Positions 5,515 to 6,853 of a DNA stretch of 6,853 nucleotides are shown here, piece after piece. The stretch lies in assembly GCF_031732815.1 (NCBI RefSeq), contig NZ_JAVMKF010000073.1:1-6853 (forward strand), written 5' to 3'. The notes under the pieces were generated by a model. It saw only the letters and a program-made list of their open reading frames with translations, searched no databases and was not told the origin of the DNA. The DNA comes from Accumulibacter sp031732815. GTDB taxonomy: Bacteria; Pseudomonadota; Gammaproteobacteria; Burkholderiales; Rhodocyclaceae. Every line of letters begins with the position of its first letter. Position 1 is the stretch's first letter. The translations under genes and the position numbers were made by a program.

Positions 5515-6849
5515 ATGCGCAGCGGAAGGCACTACAGACAACACGGTGCGGCGTCCCTGTATGCCGTTCTGGCAGTGATCGGGCTGGCGATTGCCGGCTT
5601 TCTGGCGATCGGGAATCTGCCCTCTTCGGCGCCTGACGAGGCGGCAAGCGAAGGCGTTTCCTTTGAAGTCGTTGACGGCGCCCACCGTGAACTGGATGGC
5701 TCGCCGGCCTTGGCGCTCGCCTTCAGCCTGCCGCTCGACGCCAAAGGCGAGAACGACAAGTTCCTGCAGGTGCTCGAGATGCCCGCCGCGACGCCACAGC
5801 GGGTGCGTGCGCCGGCGGACGAGGCGAGCGAAGATGAAGCGGCGGAGACCGAGGCGGCCGAGTCGGCGAGCGCGTCGACCAGTCGCGCGGCCGCCGACAC
5901 CACGCTCGACGGCGGAAAGCCCGTCGCCGGCGCCTGGGTGGTCGGCGAAAACCCGCGCCTGCTCTTCTTTCCGCACATCAAGCCGCAAACGCGCTACGTC
6001 GTGCGCGTCGCTCCCGGCCTGACGGCAAGAAACGGCAGCAAGCTCGCCGGGGAAGTTCGTTTTTCGATCCGCACTGCCGCCGTAGCCCCGGCGTTCTACT
6101 TCAGCAGCCGCGGCATGGTCCTGCCGGCGGCACAGAACGGTGGCCTGCCGGTAACGACAGTCAATGTCCCGGAAGTCGATATCCAATTTCTCCGGGTCAA
6201 ACCCGAACAACTCGCGCGCTTCCTCGAAAAGGTGATCGCCGGCCCGGCGCACAATGGCGCAGCGCGCAGCGCGGCGGACGGCGATGGCGAATCCACCGGC
6301 GAGGACGACGGCCCCTACTTCGCTGCGCGCAACCGTCTGCAAGGCGCGGTCAGCAGTTGGGACCTCGATCAGATGCACAAACTGACAACGAGCGCTTTCG
6401 TCGGTCGCTTCCTTACCGAGCAGACACCCAACCGGCGCGCAGTCACCTTCATTCCAGTCGAAAGCATTCCGGCCCTGCGCCAACCCGGTGTCTATGTCGC
6501 CGTCATGTCGCAGCCAAATCGTTTCCGCGAGGACTATCAGACGACCTATTTCTACGTCAGCGACCTTGGTCTGCACCTACGCCAGTATCCGAACAGCGGT
6601 GGCGATGCCTACGTCAGCTCGCTGACCGACGGCCAGGCGCGGGCAGGCGTCGAAGTGAGCTGGATCGACGCTGCCGGCAAGACCCTGCTGCGCGCCGAGA
6701 CCGATCGTGACGGGCGTGCTGCTTTCGCCGAGCGGCCGTCGGCAGCGCGTCTGCTGATGGCCCGCAAGGGTGAGCAGATGTCACTGATCACGCTGAAGGA
6801 GCGTGTCCTTTCGGCAACCCTGCGTGAAATCCCTGACGGCGTCTGGTAG
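5515..6849 (+). CDS. bacterial alpha-2-macroglobulin, N-terminal part, ended early by TAG
   Basis: Bacterial alpha-2-macroglobulins (YfhM type) are large periplasmic, membrane-tethered protease traps thought to protect the envelope, often next to pbpC. This frame encodes 444 residues. Residues 1-11 are basic and 13-33 form one hydrophobic segment with no lipobox Cys, so a signal anchor replaces the usual lipoprotein tether. Beta-rich macroglobulin domains follow: about 45-95 and 136-190 (split by an acidic Ala/Glu/Ser-rich insert, 97-130), then 195-345 containing LPVTTVNVPEVDIQFLRV (211-228), and the MG2-like segment YFYVSDLGLHLR (345-356) to about 425. The family normally runs to some 1500-1900 residues with a later bait region and, often, a CxEQ thioester; none is here. 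TAG 6847-6849 stops the frame four bases before the window edge. Either the gene is broken (nonsense, frameshift or rearrangement) or the sequence has an error; a natural short protein is less likely. Confidence 0.75.
   Translation: MRSGRHYRQHGAASLYAVLAVIGLAIAGFLAIGNLPSSAPDEAASEGVSFEVVDGAHRELDGSPALALAFSLPLDAKGENDKFLQVLEMPAATPQRVRAPADEASEDEAAETEAAESASASTSRAAADTTLDGGKPVAGAWVVGENPRLLFFPHIKPQTRYVVRVAPGLTARNGSKLAGEVRFSIRTAAVAPAFYFSSRGMVLPAAQNGGLPVTTVNVPEVDIQFLRVKPEQLARFLEKVIAGPAHNGAARSAADGDGESTGEDDGPYFAARNRLQGAVSSWDLDQMHKLTTSAFVGRFLTEQTPNRRAVTFIPVESIPALRQPGVYVAVMSQPNRFREDYQTTYFYVSDLGLHLRQYPNSGGDAYVSSLTDGQARAGVEVSWIDAAGKTLLRAETDRDGRAAFAERPSAARLLMARKGEQMSLITLKERVLSATLREIPDGVW
5803..5907 (+). other. 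acidic low-complexity insert in the macroglobulin protein
   Basis: Residues about 97-131 are almost entirely Ala, Glu, Asp, Ser and Thr, interrupting the first beta domain. It is probably a disordered surface loop in the periplasm. The same protein has a second smaller acidic, Gly-rich insert at about 249-266. Confidence 0.6.
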
Positions 6850-6853
6850 CGTA

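Noticed and set aside
5500..6576. Minus-strand open frame of 358 codons
   Set aside because: Shadow of the macroglobulin gene; low-complexity Arg/Gly-rich product without a recognisable domain.

Overview
This is a GC-rich bacterial chromosomal window. Its coding is dense, with GC-rich third codon positions. The short H-NS/Bv3F-type nucleoid protein, the style of the GalE and ApaH proteins and the general gene content point to a betaproteobacterium, possibly Rhodocyclales/Accumulibacter-like. That placement is inference from protein style and no marker gene confirms it. I see no RNA genes, insertion sequences, CRISPR arrays or phage genes. No gene-free stretch exceeds 300 bases.

Layout, left to right. 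(1) 1-842, plus strand: the C-terminal two thirds of a major facilitator superfamily transporter, cut by the window edge. (2) 659-1915, minus strand: mutY, the adenine glycosylase that removes A opposite 8-oxoguanine. Its reading frame runs on into the 3' end of the transporter gene, giving a tail-to-tail overlap of about 184 bp. (3) 1915-2160, minus strand: an unrecognised 81-residue gene directly upstream of mutY, joined to it by a TGATG stop/start overlap. (4) 2196-2831, plus strand: a flavin reductase-like FMN-binding split-barrel protein, divergent from the mutY pair across a tiny gap that holds a perfect inverted repeat. (5) 3068-3382, plus strand: an H-NS family protein with its own 236-bp leader. 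(6) 3515-4519 and 4534-5352, plus strand: galE (UDP-glucose 4-epimerase) and apaH (Ap4A hydrolase), 14 bp apart and probably one transcript. (7) 5515-6849, plus strand: the N-terminal part of a membrane-anchored bacterial alpha-2-macroglobulin, ended by an in-frame TAG four bases before the window edge, far short of the usual length.

The genes are mostly housekeeping: oxidative-damage repair (mutY), flavin reduction, chromatin organisation/silencing (H-NS), sugar-nucleotide supply for surface glycans (galE), dinucleotide alarmone turnover (apaH) and periplasmic defence (alpha-2-macroglobulin). No undescribed multi-gene system is evident. The points most worth checking are the early stop in the macroglobulin gene, the small gene coupled to mutY, the long antisense mutY tail, and a Cys in GalE at the position that controls acceptance of N-acetylated sugars.
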